From Microvelia longipes (lineage: Eukaryota > Arthropoda > Insecta > Hemiptera > Veliidae): a stretch of 64,000 bases of DNA. Position 1 is the first letter of the stretch; every line of letters begins with the position of its first letter. The notes below the pieces were generated by a model, which saw only the letters and a list, made by a program, of their open reading frames with translations, was not told the DNA's origin and did not search any database. This document shows positions 1-10,905 of the stretch, piece after piece. The translations under genes and the position numbers were made by a program. The stretch covers positions 22,119,930-22,183,929 of the forward strand of contig JACMZG010000008.1 of NCBI GenBank assembly GCA_018340805.1, read 5' to 3'.

Positions 1-2520
1 TGTCATTTTTAATAATTGGTTATAACTCAACATCACCTAAACATGAACCTGTTTATCCCAATTATCCCAATTCCTTAAAGCTCTGTTCACCCTTTACGCC
101 CAACTTCACAATTCTAAGGTTCTTAATTAAAACATTTTAAACGAAACAGCGTAAACGAAGAAATGTTTGGCGACGAAGCAACCTCACAACAATTTTTCTA
201 TGATTCCAGAAACGGATGGGAAATGCTAATTTTGTTAAAGAGGAGAATACCAACGCGTCGGTCGTTCCTGATATGTGTCCTGCTATGCTTTCATTTCGTT
301 ATTAAACCTTTTATTTGCAGTGATGTAATCCGTTTTATTTTACTTTCTAACAATCATCATATCTGTAATGTAAAATGAATATAAAATACATTTTACAATT
401 CTATATAAAGGAAAAAAGATAGTAAATCGTTTGATGTCATTTCCAATCAAGTAAAATGTTTTGCCTTTTGACCCGTGATGGATCAATGCTGGGTTAGAAA
501 AGGCACAAGTAACCTACGCTAGGAAATGTCGTACCAAACCAACGCCTTTCAAACACTTAAGGACCGGGACTGCCATTGATGAGCACTGGGATTCCTTTTT
601 CTTTCCCTAAGGCTTCTTATACTCGACCCTATAAACTTTACCTTCGTCTTGTCAAAATACCTGATACCCTTAACTCTTTTTGTGATAACTTTGCTGATAT
701 TATTCTTTTATTCTATATTTTTCTTTTGTCCAGATTAAAAATCGTCTAAGAATCCAAGACTAAATAAATATGACTTTAGCATCACTGAATAGCATTTATA
801 GTTAAGAGAAATACAAACTATGTCGAGATTACTATTACTTCATCCTACACTATGATTATTATTTAACTGCAGATTACCAGATAGATTTCGGTAGGCAATT
901 CTCAGCTGAAGAGGTTAATGTTTTATTAATTTAAAAATATAACAAAACTATGAATAATATTATTAATAAAATACAGTGGCGCAAACGGTATACATATATA
1001 CATACATAATGTTGTATAAATGTATACCTTTAAGTCAAGGACCTCTGCGATATCGGTTAGGTTCAGTAGTGTTAAATGGTGGGAAGATAGTATTGAAGAA
1101 AGGCCTCTGTCTCTTGATCCGCCCTCATTACCTTACTGTCCCAGACAGACAGGACAAAAATGGTTAGGTAAAACCACGGACAAAAACCATGGTTAGCTAA
1201 GTAGGCCCGCTAAGCGGAAAGACCTAGAAGGTCTTCTTATGGTCGTAAGTATTCTAAAATGATTTATGCCGGTTTCAGCTCAATCGGACTATTCCAAGTG
1301 ACGTTATTCGTAAATAACTAATTATGTCGTCGTCATCAATTAATAAAATAAATTTTCTATTAGTATACAGTCGGTTTAAGATAATTGGTCAACGCTACAT
1401 ATATGCTATTGTATAACATTTAGGCGTCGATATGGTCCTCAACAGACTGTTTTGTATAATTGTGTTTTTGTGATTTATTGTGTGACCGGTGATCATTTTG
1501 CAATTATTAAGTATAGAAATTTAAACTGGTTGTTTTGTACTAATAAAATAACTAAACACTATGAGGAAAAGTTAAGTTCCACTTGACGACTTGTTTAGAA
1601 TTTTCTTTGCATGAATTAACTTCAATGAACATGAATATGCTACGGGTACAGTAGTGAAATATAGTTTATTTAATTAAATGAAATCTAGTCTGTTCAGAGC
1701 CCTAAACTAAACTAATTCTCATCTAGTATTATGAAATACAAGTATTAATAAAATGTACACATGTTTTTGACAGCTATTATATATTTCTTTTTTTACTCTA
1801 TTCTATATACCAACATTTTTTGGACAAGATAAAAATTTTTGTTCAAAATTGTATATTTTTTAAAAATATTCGTTTTTGTTAATATAATAAAATAAGTATA
1901 TAAATATTTTTAAACAAACATATATTCGTTTAAAAATTGTTTGTTCTAGTGAAGAAAGTATGTTGTCCTACAATTATTTGTTGATAGTTATATTTATTTA
2001 CACAGTGTTACATTGATTTACTAAAAAATTTAAATCGATTTAATCTATTTATTAAATCGATGACAATAACGATTGATAATGATACAGGAAAGATGCAGTA
2101 ACGTCGTCGGCCAACGCAATTTTAGTGAAAAAATAAATATCAACCATTATCCTCATCAATATTACGATTTTACAAATCAATAGTATAGAAAACATCATTT
2201 TTTAAAAACAAAAATCATGATAATATTTATTTTAGACTGAAAGTTTATAACTCAATTAAACATTTTTTTACAAGGATCAAAAAATCGAAAATTTATAATA
2301 AAAAAATTATGGTCAACATCAAACTATCATTAGTACATAAAAATAACATACATAAGCGAAAATACCTAGACCTATAGTTAAAGTTGAGTATTTTGAAAAG
2401 AAAAAAAACTTTTTTAGCGGACCTGACCCAGCTTTATTCCTATACTCCTACAGGCAAAAACTTAACATAAATGATCAACACTACATATATCTTGTTCTAT
2501 ATACGTATACGTCTACATAA
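1..2520. other. AT-rich non-coding stretch
   Basis: No gene, RNA or clear repeat is recognised. Short frames at 163-378 and 976-1167 have no recognisable motif. The part at 970-1310 is less AT-rich and holds a small GC palindromic patch (GGCCCGCTAAGCGG, 1204-1217) that resembles the GC module at 2521-2881. The rest is A/T homopolymer-rich sequence. Confidence 0.6.
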
Positions 2521-2881
2521 CTCTCCTGAAAGGGCCATCAGAGGACCTCACAGGCCCGCGTAACGGCCTGCGAATAAAAATTCACTGGATAATAAGCAAA
2601 ATGCCATGTACAAATAAATACTAAAACAATAGTGGGGCCCCAAAGGGGCTATAGTGAACTCTATAGGCATGCTACGGGGCCTGTAAAGTTCGCTAAGCGG
2701 GCCTATGAGACGAGGCGATAAAAATACGCTGGGTACATGGCAAAATGTCACGTAACAAAATAATAATAAAAAAAACAAATAATACGAATCATCAACAATG
2801 TGGCCACTGGGAGGACCTCGAAAGATGCGGCCCAAGGGACCGACGCCGCGTAGCGGCAACGGACCGAAAGCCAATATTTAT
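2521..2881. repeat. Dispersed repeat with GC-rich palindromic module, copy 1
   Basis: GC-rich words such as GGCCCGCGTAACGGCC and GCCGCGTAGCGGC are set in AT-rich spacer. The middle part (AATAATAC-rich, then a 'GTGGCC' word, then 'GTCACGTAA') recurs at about 51930-52090, where the same order of words is seen. The 108-residue minus-strand frame here is a by-product of the GC-rich words and matches no family I know. I infer an interspersed repeat of unknown class. Confidence 0.55.
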
Positions 2882-3923
2882 TTAATTGTCTTAATAAGAT
2901 TATTTTTAGTAATACAATTTTTTTAGCTATTTTTGTAATAAAATATTCTCCTGTTTATGATCGCATCTAAAATATCATTAAAAAATTAGCAACCATTTTC
3001 TAATTTTCAATAATAATACGCAGCATTAGGCATGGACTTACATCATTAAAGATTAATTGATGATAAGATGACTTCTCTTTACAATTGATGGATAGATATG
3101 CTGTAGCGTTGCTATGGTCACCTACATCTTGACTCGTTTGATCGTGATTGGTATTATTTAGTAGGTGATGTTACTTAGGCACTGCGGCAAGTAACGTCTT
3201 CATAAGATTGGACAAAAATTGTCCACCTGCCCTGGAAAAAAATTGTTACACGAGTGTGAAAAAAACGTAATTTGGGAGTATAAAATGTTTTGTAAAATAT
3301 GAAGTTCAAGCATGTACTGTTTTCTTAAAATTTGACTCCTAAGTTTACATCAGTATGAAAAAATACATAGGGTAATATTAGAAATGGAAAAACTGGGAAA
3401 TGTATTCAAACTACCGTGTTAAAGCCCTATTGCTTTCTTAAAGTGTTGGTTTAGAGTTTACACTACCCAGTTAGATTATTAAAATACCACTTGGATAAAA
3501 TCTTTATACCAAAAAAATATTGTTAAATTTAAGACAAGTTTCTTCTCTATAAAATTGCGTCATATGTGTCACGTCCACCCACCCTCCCTCGGGAGTAGAA
3601 CATGATTCTGAAAAATATTTGTTCAGGATCACTGAGCTCCACGTTCCCTACATACAATGAACGAGGTATGCAAATCCATGCCCCCCCCCCCCACACCAGA
3701 GGCGTCCTCTGACAGCTGGGCTAGTAGTTCTTGCTATCACTTGCCTATGAGCATAAAATTATTATTACTTGAGGAAATCATCGGTAAAAATTTAAAACAA
3801 AAAAGTAACCTGAACACCTTCCATTCATAACAAATTTAAATAAAATGTGCAAAATTACCGTATTTCATGTAACAGAACGTTTATATTACATAACACATAT
3901 ACAATGTGCGATGAGCCTACACC
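2882..3923. other. AT-rich non-coding stretch
   Basis: No gene or named repeat is seen. It includes a 12-base C run at 3681-3692 and a locally GC-richer patch at 3550-3740 with no readable protein motif. Confidence 0.55.
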
Positions 3924-4231
3924 CATAGAGATATATTACTAGAGGCGCCCTATTGGTTAAATTTTGAAACATTGGAAAAGTAACCTGACCCCATTCGATT
4001 ATCAATATAATCAAATTAACAGAACAAAAATACAGTAACATATATAGTAGAACGTTTAAAATACAAAGTCAATTGGTTTCGGGAAGCCGAAATGATTTAT
4101 TATAATCTAAACTCTACTCTTGGAGGAGGTTTTAATAAGGTTACACAGAGCCCCTGAGAGCCCCAAAAAGATGTTTCAGACCTCTCAATATATTAAGATA
4201 GGCTATGCCCCCTCTAGTATATATCTCTATG
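3924..4231 (+). mobile_element. hAT-type MITE, full-length copy A
   Basis: A 308-bp non-autonomous element. It begins CATAGAGATATATTACTAGA and ends with the inverted equivalent (CTAGTATATATCTCTATG), giving terminal inverted repeats of about 25 bp. The flanks are CCTACACC and CCTACAAC, an imperfect 8-bp target duplication. An internal word (GAGCCCCTGAGAGCCCC) is shared by all the copies in this window. There is no coding capacity. The 8-bp duplication and CA-start ends are typical of the hAT superfamily; the assignment rests on those alone. Confidence 0.75.
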
Positions 4232-4242
4232 CCTACAACGAT

Positions 4243-4381
4243 TAAATTAATATAACTTTAAACACACTCTTAGAAGAGGTTGCAATGAGGTTACACAGAA
4301 TCCTTGAGAGCTCCAAAAAGATATTTTAAGGCTCTCAATGTATTAAGATAGGGTAAGCCCCTTTAATAACATATCTCTATG
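4243..4381 (+). mobile_element. hAT-type MITE, 5'-truncated copy B
   Basis: Same 3' half as copy A (anti-sense 'gag-gtt-aca-cag' region, ATGTATTAAGATAGG, ending ATATCTCTATG), but the left end and the first about 170 bp are missing. It lies 11 bp from copy A in the same orientation, so the two may be an arrayed or partly duplicated pair. Confidence 0.65.
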
Positions 4382-5430
4382 TCCATGGCCCATGAGGGAC
4401 GCCGGCACTGCCATAATTTGTTTAGTCATCATTTTAATCGTATAACTATAACTGATAAACTCTACTAAAAGTGTAATATTATATTACGTTATTACATCCA
4501 TTCTTGGAAAAAAAGATTTGCTGCATTTTTATCGAGATTTAACTTAAAGATTTTTTATTTACAAAAGTTGTTATCAACAAGCAGTAAAGATTAATGAATT
4601 AAATTCTTACTTGTGCAATCTTCAAGGTATTATTTAAATTATAACGCAAAAAAGTTACACAATTTTTACGAACACTAAATAAAGTGATGTTGATCTTTAA
4701 CAAACACCAACAATTTCCAACTTAATTACAAAACGGACTCACTGAAGAATTTATTAATAATTCCGGAGAAAATTGAAGCTTGCTCACCATTACTTATGTA
4801 ATAACAATGTGATACACGCAACTTAATTCGTTTGAAATATTTTTCTTATTTAGTTTTATTAAATTATGAGTAATAAAAGAAAGAAAACATTCACATTTAT
4901 GTAGTTAGCCAGCTATTAAGCATTAGAAGGAGAAAAAATCAGTCGTACCAACTCCCAAAATGGTAAAAATAAAATATCCCTAAATATCGTCTCTTTATGA
5001 AACACAATAGAGACAAGAATTTGAAAGTCATCCTTTTAGTAAAATATCTTTGTTAAACAGCTTTATTTTCGAGTAACATGAAAGCTTAAAGCATATTATA
5101 AGTAACATTTAACAAAATTACATGCACGATTTTAACTTTTTCTAACCTACCACCATAGGTTTATAAAAACCGTACTGTGTTAGCACTAAAATTAGAAACC
5201 AAGATTGCATCATAATTATTGATAGTTTGTTATTAGTTGACTCAACAATAGTAAAATTACCCTTTACTAAAGTCCCCTTTTGATGTATTGAACAATAAGT
5301 AATTTTTTACTAAGTTCGCCTCCTCAATTAAATTTAAAAGTAAATGTAAATGTTTTTAGAAATCAATAAAACTTGTAAAGGAATAAAAAGAAATGTCTGG
5401 AATTAGTATGGCAGCTATTTGCTTTGTCAC
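4382..5430. other. AT-rich non-coding stretch
   Basis: No gene, structured RNA or named repeat is recognised in this stretch. Confidence 0.55.
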
Positions 5431-6010
5431 GCTGCAAAATAGTGAAATCAGCAATTATTTGCTACATCTGGGAGCTGTACCATCATTCGACATTCGTTAT
5501 TATTTGATGGCGAAACATTAGTCATGTCCTACCTTGTATCGTTACATCTAACTCACCACAGCGCCGACAGTGCCTGGACTCACTCTCCCCTTCACATAAA
5601 AATCCAACGTATTACCGATAAGATGAAGTATTTACTAAATACGAGCTGTGCTGTGCTCATTTGATACCGAGTTTTGCAAGATAATAATTGACAAACTATA
5701 ATTGTGCAAATTGAAATTTGACAAACAAATGCTATGAACCATTTAGGAGCTGTACCACCATGGCTCAACATAATATTAAATTTTCTTTTAAATTTTGCTG
5801 GCTAAGTGTGATGCACAATGCTCGGTAAGAGAGCACCGCTCGTCTTGCCGAGCACAGAGAGAGACATGATATTATGTCGCCCCATCAATAATAAAGAAAA
5901 ACAAATGTTATAACAGCTCCCAGAAGTAGCATAATATTTTGATAGGTAATGTACATTTCTTAGGTGTCTCTCGCACAATTATATCGTTTTGTTTATACAA
6001 TTATAATTAC
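5431..6010. mobile_element. Long-TIR MITE family, two abutting copies
   Basis: The word GTCTCTCGCACAATTATAT (5966-5984) and the word GCTACATCTGGGAGCTGTAC (5461-5480) belong to one family that recurs at 9952-10140, 46437-46520 and 56075-56340. Where both ends are kept they form inverted arms of about 100 bp or more around a short core containing 'CATGATATTATGTCG'. Here one copy spans about 5655-6005, with a left arm at 5655-5760 and a right arm at 5908-5990. The tail of another copy lies at 5431-5600. No transposase is present, so the superfamily is not determined. Confidence 0.55.
5819..5854 (+). other. Strong hairpin in the MITE core
   Basis: TGCTCGGTAAGA pairs with TCTTGCCGAGCA (one G-T pair), and inside it GAGC pairs with GCTC around a 3-base loop. 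This is a stem of about 16 bp with one bulge. It sits in the core of the long-TIR MITE. I cannot tell whether it is functional. Confidence 0.6.
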
Positions 6011-6130
6011 CTATTGAACGTATCATTATTTAATATCAATTTTCATGCATTAATTTTATTATAATTGCAGAAATTCTATAAGTAAATGAGATTATAAATA
6101 ATTCAAAATTACCTACCTCATCCAGAAGGA

Positions 6131-6131
<1 letters not shown>

Positions 6132-6182
<51 letters not shown>

Positions 6183-6193
6183 TATATATATAA
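6132..6193. repeat. (TA)n microsatellite
   Basis: Almost uninterrupted TA dinucleotides, directly followed by a SINE-like module. Confidence 0.95.
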
Positions 6194-6290
6194 TGTCGTC
6201 ATGTGGGACTTCTGAAACGGATTTGTGTCGTAGTTGGACTCCCGCCATGACGCTTATCCCATTAGCGATTTTTTTCAAAGGAAATAGCAC
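6194..6290 (+). mobile_element. tRNA-type SINE-like module, copy 1
   Basis: Contains CTGAAACGGATTTGTGTCG, a degraded B-box-like region, then GCCATGACGCTTATCCCATT. The same series of words occurs at 8058-8140 and, inverted, at 11270-11375. In the latter the B box reads GGTTCGAATTCC, as in tRNA promoters. No A box or full tRNA fold is visible, so a tRNA-derived SINE fragment is an inference. Confidence 0.5.
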
Positions 6291-6850
6291 TAAAATGGGC
6301 TCACTGCTGAGCCATATCTCTAAATACTACAATAGTAGTTCTATGAGGTAAACAGAACTATACCTTAACTAAAATGGCGTAAAAGTTTTTTATTTTACTT
6401 AATAAAGAATAAATAAATATAAGAGAAGTTGTTCATACTATAGAAAATTATTTTTTTATATATGAATAAAACCTATCTCAGTCCTTTATTCAAAGGGGGC
6501 CTACTAAACGATGAGATTTTAAGGAGGAAGAGGGTAAATATAGACCAGATCTATTGATAAGTTATTGTTATGATGAAACTCTATACTTGATACATATGTT
6601 GTTTTAGATTTAAGCCCCAGAGCTGTAACTGGGTATGCGTGAGGTAGGTTATTTCAATACTACTAACCCATTTACTCAAAGATATAGCTATATTCACTGT
6701 GCACAAATTGTCTTTCATTCCATAATCAACGCCAACAACTTTAATCAGAATCGCACTGAATTTGGTAAAGGCCTTAATGCAATCTATTGCAATATGTATT
6801 TATAAATAAATCTTGAATGAATCCGGACTGCATACCGTTCTGTTCGGACT
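6291..6850. other. AT-rich non-coding stretch
   Basis: Nothing recognised apart from the word GGGTATGCGTGAGG near 6631. A similar word recurs near 10345 and 43672. Confidence 0.5.
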
Positions 6851-7191
6851 TTAAGGCAAGAACTGTCTAAGCCAAAGGATACTGTTCAACCTATTGATAA
6901 GAGCGGGGTTTACCTCATAAAGTGTGGTTACCAGAACTGTGGCAAGTACTACTTAGGGCAGACCGGGCGCAAATTTTTGGCCCGTTTTAAAGAGCACTTA
7001 AAAGGGCCCACAAACTTTTTCGCTCACATAGATAGCGAACGTCATGGCACTAAAGCCATGAAGTTGTATTTACGCACTTTGAGGATTAAGGCTACAGGTT
7101 AAATTCGCTAGAAAATTTGGAGAATAAAAGAGCCCTTGATAAGGACGCGGTGAATTGCCTGAATGATAAGAGTGACGGAGGGGATCAGTGA
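6851..7191 (+). pseudogene. Penelope-like element, C-terminal GIY-YIG endonuclease remnant
   Basis: An 83-codon frame (6851-7099, stop TAA at 7100) reads SKPKDTVQPIDKSGVYLI, then a cysteine-bearing KCGYQNCGKYYLGQTGR, then ARFKEHL. This is the GIY-YIG endonuclease core (GVY, YLG, R, E/H) with the CxxxxxC insertion and the PKD leader seen at the C-terminus of Penelope-like reverse transcriptases. That domain nicks target DNA for retrotransposition. A frameshift near 7100 leads into a second frame (LENKRALDKDAVNCL) ending at 7189-7191, which looks like the natural protein end. The reverse transcriptase part is missing upstream, so this is a 5'-truncated dead copy. There is no intact start codon. 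The family call is good; the clade is unknown. Confidence 0.8.
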
Positions 7192-7470
7192 TCATTCAAC
7201 CCCTAGCCTATCATACCCATCCCTCTTCAGTCAGGCTTCAGTCTTTAGATAGTCTGTTAGACGCCTGCACTCAACTCACCGGTAATTAATTAATTTATTT
7301 ATTCACCTTTTTATTAATTTATTGATTTATTTCTTTGTTTTTTATCTTTTGACTTTTATTAACCTTTAAATTGTATGTATTGTTATTAGTTCTTTGTTTA
7401 CTTGTTTTTAGGCACTCTTGATGGCATTATTGCCGAAAGCCGGTTCTGCTTTTATTTAATAAATTATTTG
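7192..7470 (+). mobile_element. 3' untranslated tail of the Penelope-like element
   Basis: AT-rich tail after the endonuclease remnant. It contains a compact stem-loop, TGATGGCATTATTGCCGAAA (about 7418-7437), in which GGCA pairs with TGCC before GAAA. The end point is uncertain. This arrangement resembles the hammerhead-like motifs known from Penelope-like elements, but the A after GATG is missing. Confidence 0.5.
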
Positions 7471-7599
7471 TGGAGACGTGATGGTTTGTATTTAAGAAGT
7501 CATCTTGAATGAACTTTTACTTATAACATTCTAGATTTTAGCATTTGATTATTGCATTATTCAAATGTCGAGCGCAGAGTATTATAAGTAGCAAACTTA

Positions 7600-7860
7600 T
7601 AACAACCTAGATATTGGTTTGCTCAAAACATAGTCAGAGCTTAAGTGCACCAAGACCGAAACTTTAAGCTAGAGGTGAGCATGAAATTCTAAGGACGAGC
7701 CAAGCGAGGCCGAAGTTGTTAGAGAAAGTACAGAGGCATCTCGTAAACGATTTGTACTTTTCCTTATTTATACCGTAGACATAAATATGTGTTTACACTA
7801 AAATTCTGAAACCAGAATCATCCGTTTAAGGCCTCCTAAGTGTGATTTTTTCTGTCTGTT
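7600..7860 (+). repeat. Composite SINE-tail repeat
   Basis: The word GGACGAGCCAAGCGAGGCCG and the tail 'CAGAGGCATCTCGTAAACG' match the body of the 5S-headed SINE seen whole at about 18900-19140, but no 5S head can be recognised here. It is followed by 'TTATACCGTAGACATAAA' and 'ATCCGTTTAAGGCCTCCTAA', words that recur near 9890, 18545-18650 and 55730. I infer a degraded composite repeat. Confidence 0.45.
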
Positions 7861-7889
7861 TGTGTATTTGTGGTCAGTGTTCGACTTTT

Positions 7890-8057
7890 TGGTTTTTTAA
7901 AAGTGGTCGTATCGACTTCGAACCGGTTTCAATCGATTCAGTGCCCAAAAATACATAAAAAACTTCACCATACACCCAATTTATTAGCGATCATAATAAT
8001 GGTTTTCCATTAATTTACCATTTTTTTTACTTTTTGGTCACTAAGAGTGGTCGTATC
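7890..8057 (-). repeat. Monomers of the 'ACCGGTCCGAA' dispersed repeat
   Basis: The part at 7900-7950 (GTCGTATCGACTTCGAACC and so on) is the reverse complement of the 147-150 bp unit repeated in tandem at 11868-12230. Part of a second unit follows at 8035-8057, immediately before the SINE-like module. Confidence 0.55.
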
Positions 8058-8140
8058 GACTTCTGAAACGGATTTGTGTCATGGTCCGAGGATCGAATCC
8101 CATCATGACGCCTATCTCGTTAGCGATTTTTTCAAAGTAA
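8058..8140 (+). mobile_element. tRNA-type SINE-like module, copy 2
   Basis: CTGAAACGGATTTGTGTC is followed by GAGGATCGAATCCCATC, a good B-box-like match, then ATGACGCCTATCTCGTTAGC. It is fused at the left to an 'ACCGGTCCGAA' repeat monomer and at the right to a (TA)n array. Confidence 0.55.
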
Positions 8141-8154
8141 ATAAACTAAGTTAT

Positions 8155-8307
<153 letters not shown>

Positions 8308-8317
8308 CTTTATGTAT

Positions 8318-8460
8318 GCACGAGATTTTTGTTCTAAGACGTATTTATGAAACACAATAACTCGGACGCATCCCCAGATCAAAATAAAACTTGCTACAAA
8401 AATCAACCTTGTTAACGTCCCAAACCCTATTGTTTATAAATTATGTGTGACGTCATTAAC
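8318..8460 (+). repeat. Dispersed repeat with 'GTGACGTCATTAACC' end, copy 1
   Basis: Contains CTACAAAAATCAACCTTG, then AACCCTATTG, then GTGACGTCATTAACC, in the same order and spacing as at 11722-11785 and, degraded, at 28690-28760. At 8155-8460 and 11400-11790 this block sits directly after a (TA)n array, so the TA array is probably internal to a larger repeat. Confidence 0.55.
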
Positions 8461-8636
8461 CTACAAAAATGACCCAACAAACACGAAAGTTACATTATAT
8501 TATTAAAATTAGTTCTGGTGTTATTCATTGACATATATAACAAAATGTAAGCAGATCACGTGTTTTGATAAAAACAAATGAAAATTAGCTTATATCGTGG
8601 CATTATGCCACTTATAAGTATGCCATACCAACAATC

Positions 8637-8710
8637 ATGTGGCTGCGAAGCGGCCTCCAGCGTCGATGCCGCGGGGCGGCCAAGAGGCCGATGACCTCTT
8701 GTTTTAGGTT
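8637..8710. repeat. GC-rich palindromic module, copy 2
   Basis: GATGCCGCGGGGCGGCC followed by AAGAGGCCGATGACC, in an otherwise AT-rich region. The same order (a GCCGCG..GCGGC palindrome, then 'AAGAGGCYGA') is seen at 18385-18455, 2835-2875 and in part at 28775-28825. Confidence 0.6.
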
Positions 8711-9527
8711 TATATAACTACGATTCTTGCCGAGAGTACTTTTATGAATATAAGTAAATATATGTCTATGCACTATAAAACATACGTAACTTTTGAAATC
8801 GTTACTACGTATATTTTTTGTACACATGGTTACTTTTTGAGTTGGTATTCAATCGCTACTGGTTTATTGGTAGTTTAAAACCACCCATCAGACTTCAAAA
8901 CCTTAACTGCTTTTATTTGCTCAAAACGTAATAGTTTATTATTATGTATAATAAAATACTGGAAGTCATTATTGAATATAATAACTTCTATTATCGTAAA
9001 AATATTCAAGAAACTGAGTTGGTTATTAAATTAAATGATAAAAATCTACCAAAACGTCACTCTAATATTATGTATTCAGCTGTAAAGTCTGACATTTTCA
9101 AGTGCGTGATTATTTGCAAAGTCCAGACCCTTTGGTGATTTATATGAAGTTTTAAAAGATCTTAATACATAAACATGAAATATATAAAATATAAATTTAA
9201 GGAGTAGAGTGGAAACAGATGTTAAATACTAACGTTGATAACTTTTTAATTAAGTATTAAGTTTGCAAAATGAATATTAAATGCTTTATTCTCACCTTTT
9301 TTCGTTAAAAATCTTGAAAATACTCAGCATAAAGATTTTTAGAAGAATTTTAGTGCTATTATAATCTGTTTACATAAAAAATCTGAGAAAATAATTACAT
9401 AGCAAAAACCCTTTCATGTAAAAAACTGAAAGTTGAAAGACCTAGGCAAAAGAAAAGTTTTTGGTGGTTAGGGCTCGTGATTTGGCATATTGTTTACTTT
9501 GCCAGCTTGGCATGACTAAATAAATTG
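8711..9527. other. AT-rich non-coding stretch
   Basis: A 64-residue open frame at 8944-9138 has no recognisable motif or homologue. Nothing else is recognised. Confidence 0.5.
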
Positions 9528-9675
9528 CAGTCGAACCTCCTTATTACGAACTTCTATAAAACAAAAATCTCTATTTAACGAATTTACTTCGTGTCCCATA
9601 GAATTTAATATTTTAAATGCGTTTCTATTTAACGAAAATAATTTCTTAATAACAAACACAATTCAGAGAAGTGAC
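9528..9675 (+). mobile_element. pogo/Tigger-like transposon end (fragment)
   Basis: Begins CAGTCGAACCTCCTTATTAC and contains 'CTCTATTTAACGAATTTACTTCG' and 'TTTCTATTTAACGAAAA'-type words. CAGT..AACCTC followed by repeated TTTAACGAA is the usual look of pogo/Tigger inverted-repeat ends and their inner repeats. The opposite end and any transposase are absent, so this is a family-level guess. Confidence 0.5.
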
Positions 9676-9879
9676 AATAAAAATTCTTCCTCCAATTTTC
9701 TATGAATTGATAAAAGCGGTGTGTCTATTCTTCTATAAATTCCTAGTACTATCTGTATTGTTTCATTGTGTGTCTTTTTATGTTTTGCGTATTGTACCTC
9801 CATCATTTTATATTGAACTGGGCTTAACATAACGTGGAAGAAAAAATAATCGTTCGTAAATAAAACTTTTTATTTATCC

Positions 9880-10145
9880 TCATTTATACCGTAGGCATAA
9901 AGCAAAATTATTATGTCCGCAAAAAATAATTACATTACCAGAATTATCCGTTTCAGGTGTTGTGTGTCAGATGACGAATGTCAAATGATTGAACAGTTCC
10001 CACATGTAGCATTGCATTTTGCTTGTTACATTTCCTAGGAGTCTCTCGCACAATTATATTGTGTCAACTATTCATGTTTTGCTAAACTCTGTAATATCAA
10101 AAGATACTTTCTCAGTACTTTTCAAAAAGTTGAGTGTGTACCTGT
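9880..10145 (+). mobile_element. Long-TIR MITE arm with composite repeat flank
   Basis: The segment at 9952-10145 holds the right-hand arm of the MITE seen at 5655-6005 and 56075-56340 (TAGCATTGCATTTTGCTTG, then GTCTCTCGCACAATTATAT, then GTCAACTATTCATGTTTTGC). The left flank carries the shared words 'TTATACCGTAGGCATAAA' and 'AATTATCCGTTTCAGGTG'. The element's other arm is missing. Confidence 0.5.
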
Positions 10146-10245
10146 TATCATCTTACCTGTTTTTATACCTGCTTATAAATGAAGTTTTACCGATCCAATG
10201 AATACCTTTATTTTTTTAAAACATTTGATGAGTCACCTAACTATG

Positions 10246-10420
10246 TTATTGTATTCTGAAAAATACCATCTTCTAGGCAGCACAATTAGACCTAAAGTCT
10301 GATTTTTGGTTTAAAGCTTAACTCTTTAGTATAAACAGAGCGGGGGTTATGCGTGAGATACACTGATACACATACACACACACGCAGACAGCATGATGAT
10401 AACCACTCTGAACGGCATGA
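10246..10420 (+). repeat. Dispersed repeat 'GCAGCACAATTAGACCTAAA', copy 1
   Basis: The words AAATACCATCTTCTAGGCAG, CACAATTAGACCTAAAGTCT and AGCGGGGGTTATGCGTGAGA occur in order. The first two recur at 63955-64000, at the very end of the window. They also appear inverted at 45970-46060. A short CA-rich run follows at 10373-10385. Confidence 0.5.
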
Positions 10421-10903
10421 AAATGTCTGAAATGTAAAATATAATAAAACCTCGGTTTCGGACTATAACAGTGAACACAATACTTTTTTTAGTAGTAGGT
10501 GAGGCAAATTAAAAATATTTTTCTTGTTGTAAATAAGGTAACACTTGACACCGTTTTATTAACTTTTAAAACTTATATTTGACCAAAAAAATGACACACA
10601 AAGTACACCTGATTTAACTTGTTAGGTCGCTTACACACACACACACTTACACGCGCAGACACACCAGTTTTACCAACTACATCATAACTGACATCTAGAT
10701 TAAGATTAAAAATTAAATTATAATATTACAACATTCTAAAAGTAGCAAACGATACAGTATTCTATATACCTACGGTATATAGAGGAAAAGTAATATTAAA
10801 TTTGAAGTACAATAAATTATAAATTATTAGTTATATAAGATACTTTTAAAAATCTAAACAAAATCAAAAGTAAATGCGTGAGGCTAAAAAACAACTATTT
10901 ACT
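10421..10903. other. AT-rich non-coding stretch
   Basis: No coding sequence is seen. There are short CA-repeat tracts near 10634-10650, and CCTACGGTATATAGAGG near 10770 belongs to the shared composite-repeat word set. Confidence 0.45.
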
Positions 10904-10905
10904 TA

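Noticed and set aside
2548..2874. 108-residue minus frame starting MAFGPLPLRG
   Set aside because: Runs through a GC-rich dispersed repeat found again near 52 kb; the composition is dictated by the palindromic words and no family is recognised.
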